64,000 nt of DNA from Prinia subflava. Lineage: Eukaryota > Chordata > Aves > Passeriformes > Cisticolidae. How positions within the stretch are numbered: position 1 is the first letter of the stretch; every line of letters starts with the position of its first letter. Made by a program: the position numbers and the translations under genes. This document shows, piece by piece, positions 62,858 through 64,000 of this stretch. The DNA lies in the NCBI RefSeq assembly GCF_021018805.1, contig NC_086248.1, forward strand, positions 99,533,239 to 99,597,238, in the 5' to 3' direction. The notes below the pieces were generated by a model that had not been told where the DNA came from, searched no databases, and saw only the letters and a program-made list of their open reading frames with translations.

Positions 62858-64000
62858 CTAAGGGGAAGAGAAGATGAAGATTATTCAGTCTGTCCCTGGA
62901 AAGAAGGCAGCAACTAATGAAAAAGAAAGAATATTGGTCTTAAAATGGTTTTCATAAAAGGCAGAGTTTAGCCATAAAAGTAGGGTTTCCCAGTAGGAAA
63001 CTTGACATTGTAATTTAAAAAGTTTTTGTCCAAAGTACATGCTGAATTCTGCCCCACAGAGGTAAAGGGAGAATCCCTAAATTGGATGATAACACAGTCC
63101 CCTCCTGATGATCTCAGTAAATTGTCCATATTGATTTCCCAACAATATTCTAAGAAATCAACTGCACTGACACGGGAAAATTATTTTCATAGTAGTTGTT
63201 TTAAGACAAAAGTATCAACCCACCATAATTTTAACCTTCTACTACATTAGAGGACAAATTAATTCCAGGGGAAATTAATTGATGAAATTAGGAGAGAATT
63301 AGGACATCTTACTCCCCAGCATGTTTGATAGTGATGAGCCAAAACCACGGGAACATTTCAGCAGTTTGTGAAGCTGGAAATGGACCCAAGCCTGTGTCCT
63401 TCAGTACCTCCACAGAATTTTGTCAAATTCTGTTATTCAGAGCAGAAGCAAGGACAGGAAAAATGTGATGTTGCCATGCAGCAGGGGATGACTGGTGGGT
63501 GCTGATGGCTGGAAGGAGAGCTGAGTGCTGGAGGGAGGAGCTGGACTGGACTGGCTTCTGAACATTTGGGAGCTTTTTCCAGACACCAAAAAATCTCATG
63601 TTTACCTCACCAAACAAAGAGAAATTTTGGATTCTTGAAAATTTGATTATATCTTTGCATTTTTAGTATATGAAATGGTAAGAAAGGTAACCTTTCATTA
63701 AGAATATTGGTTTCTTAAGGAACATAGGATATGTAAAGTTTTTTATCCTAGCACAATATTCTTTTATCATTAGATGTGACTTTTTTTTACAGAATCATTC
63801 ATGAATAGCTGAATTGTGATCAAAGGACTGGTTGAGACTGGAAAAAGGTAACATTGTTCATATGATGCTTTTTTATGAACCTAGATTATTTCAGGAGAGT
63901 TGCAGTCTTTCAGGTTTCATAATTTGAACTGAAACTGAACACCCCCATGTGACAACCAAATCCTACATTTGGGAACTCAGGGTGACACATAAGTCCATAA
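62858..64000 (-). other. FSHR: Start of FSHR intron 4 (truncated by window edge)
   Basis: The sequence upstream of exon 5 on the FSHR strand is AT-rich and has no match to exon 4 (the repeat that reads INPEAFQNLP in mammals). Exon 4 and everything 5' of it must therefore lie beyond 64000. Confidence 0.8.

Noticed and set aside
1..64000. CRISPR arrays, operons, riboswitches, phage or plasmid features
   Set aside because: The tandem repeats seen are microsatellites or small duplications without spacer structure, and the gene is a spliced vertebrate gene.

Overview
The window is vertebrate nuclear DNA, most likely from a bird. It is AT-rich, gene-poor and intron-rich, two stretches look like the 3' end of CR1 LINEs (the typical avian retroposon), and the one recognisable gene has bird-like FSHR residues. 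I cannot name the species. Nothing bacterial, plasmid or phage-like is present, and there is no operon logic to describe.

The only gene I can support is the follicle-stimulating hormone receptor, FSHR, on the minus strand. Six consecutive coding exons were found by reading the reverse strand: exon 5 (62786-62857), exon 6 (60598-60675), exon 7 (56960-57028), exon 8 (56774-56848), exon 9 (51767-51952) and exon 10 (44737-45964). Each has AG/GT borders, all junctions are phase 2, and the joined frame is open for 568 residues to a TGA stop. Exons 5-9 encode the second half of the leucine-rich-repeat ectodomain. Exon 10 encodes the hinge, the seven-helix domain and the cytoplasmic tail. Exons 1-4 and the promoter must lie beyond the right edge.

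Layout: 1-43.6 kb is the 3' flank of FSHR, with no supportable gene. It holds a CR1 fragment, a (CCAT)17 microsatellite, long T tracts that look like retroposed poly(A) tails, short tandem duplications and several perfect short hairpins. 43.6-44.7 kb holds the likely 3' UTR. 44.7-62.9 kb is the FSHR gene body, with a second CR1 fragment, a (CCAAA)14 repeat, and a cluster of TGACAG/PBX-like sites in intron 6 that is the best regulatory candidate here. 62.9-64.0 kb is the start of intron 4.

I found no clear new biological system. The observations most worth checking are the intron 6 motif cluster, the altered set of N-glycosylation sites in the receptor, the CpG-dense TM3-TM4 tract with an LHCGR-like loop, two minus-strand poly(A)-like tails preceded by AATAAA, and the near-perfect inverted repeats.
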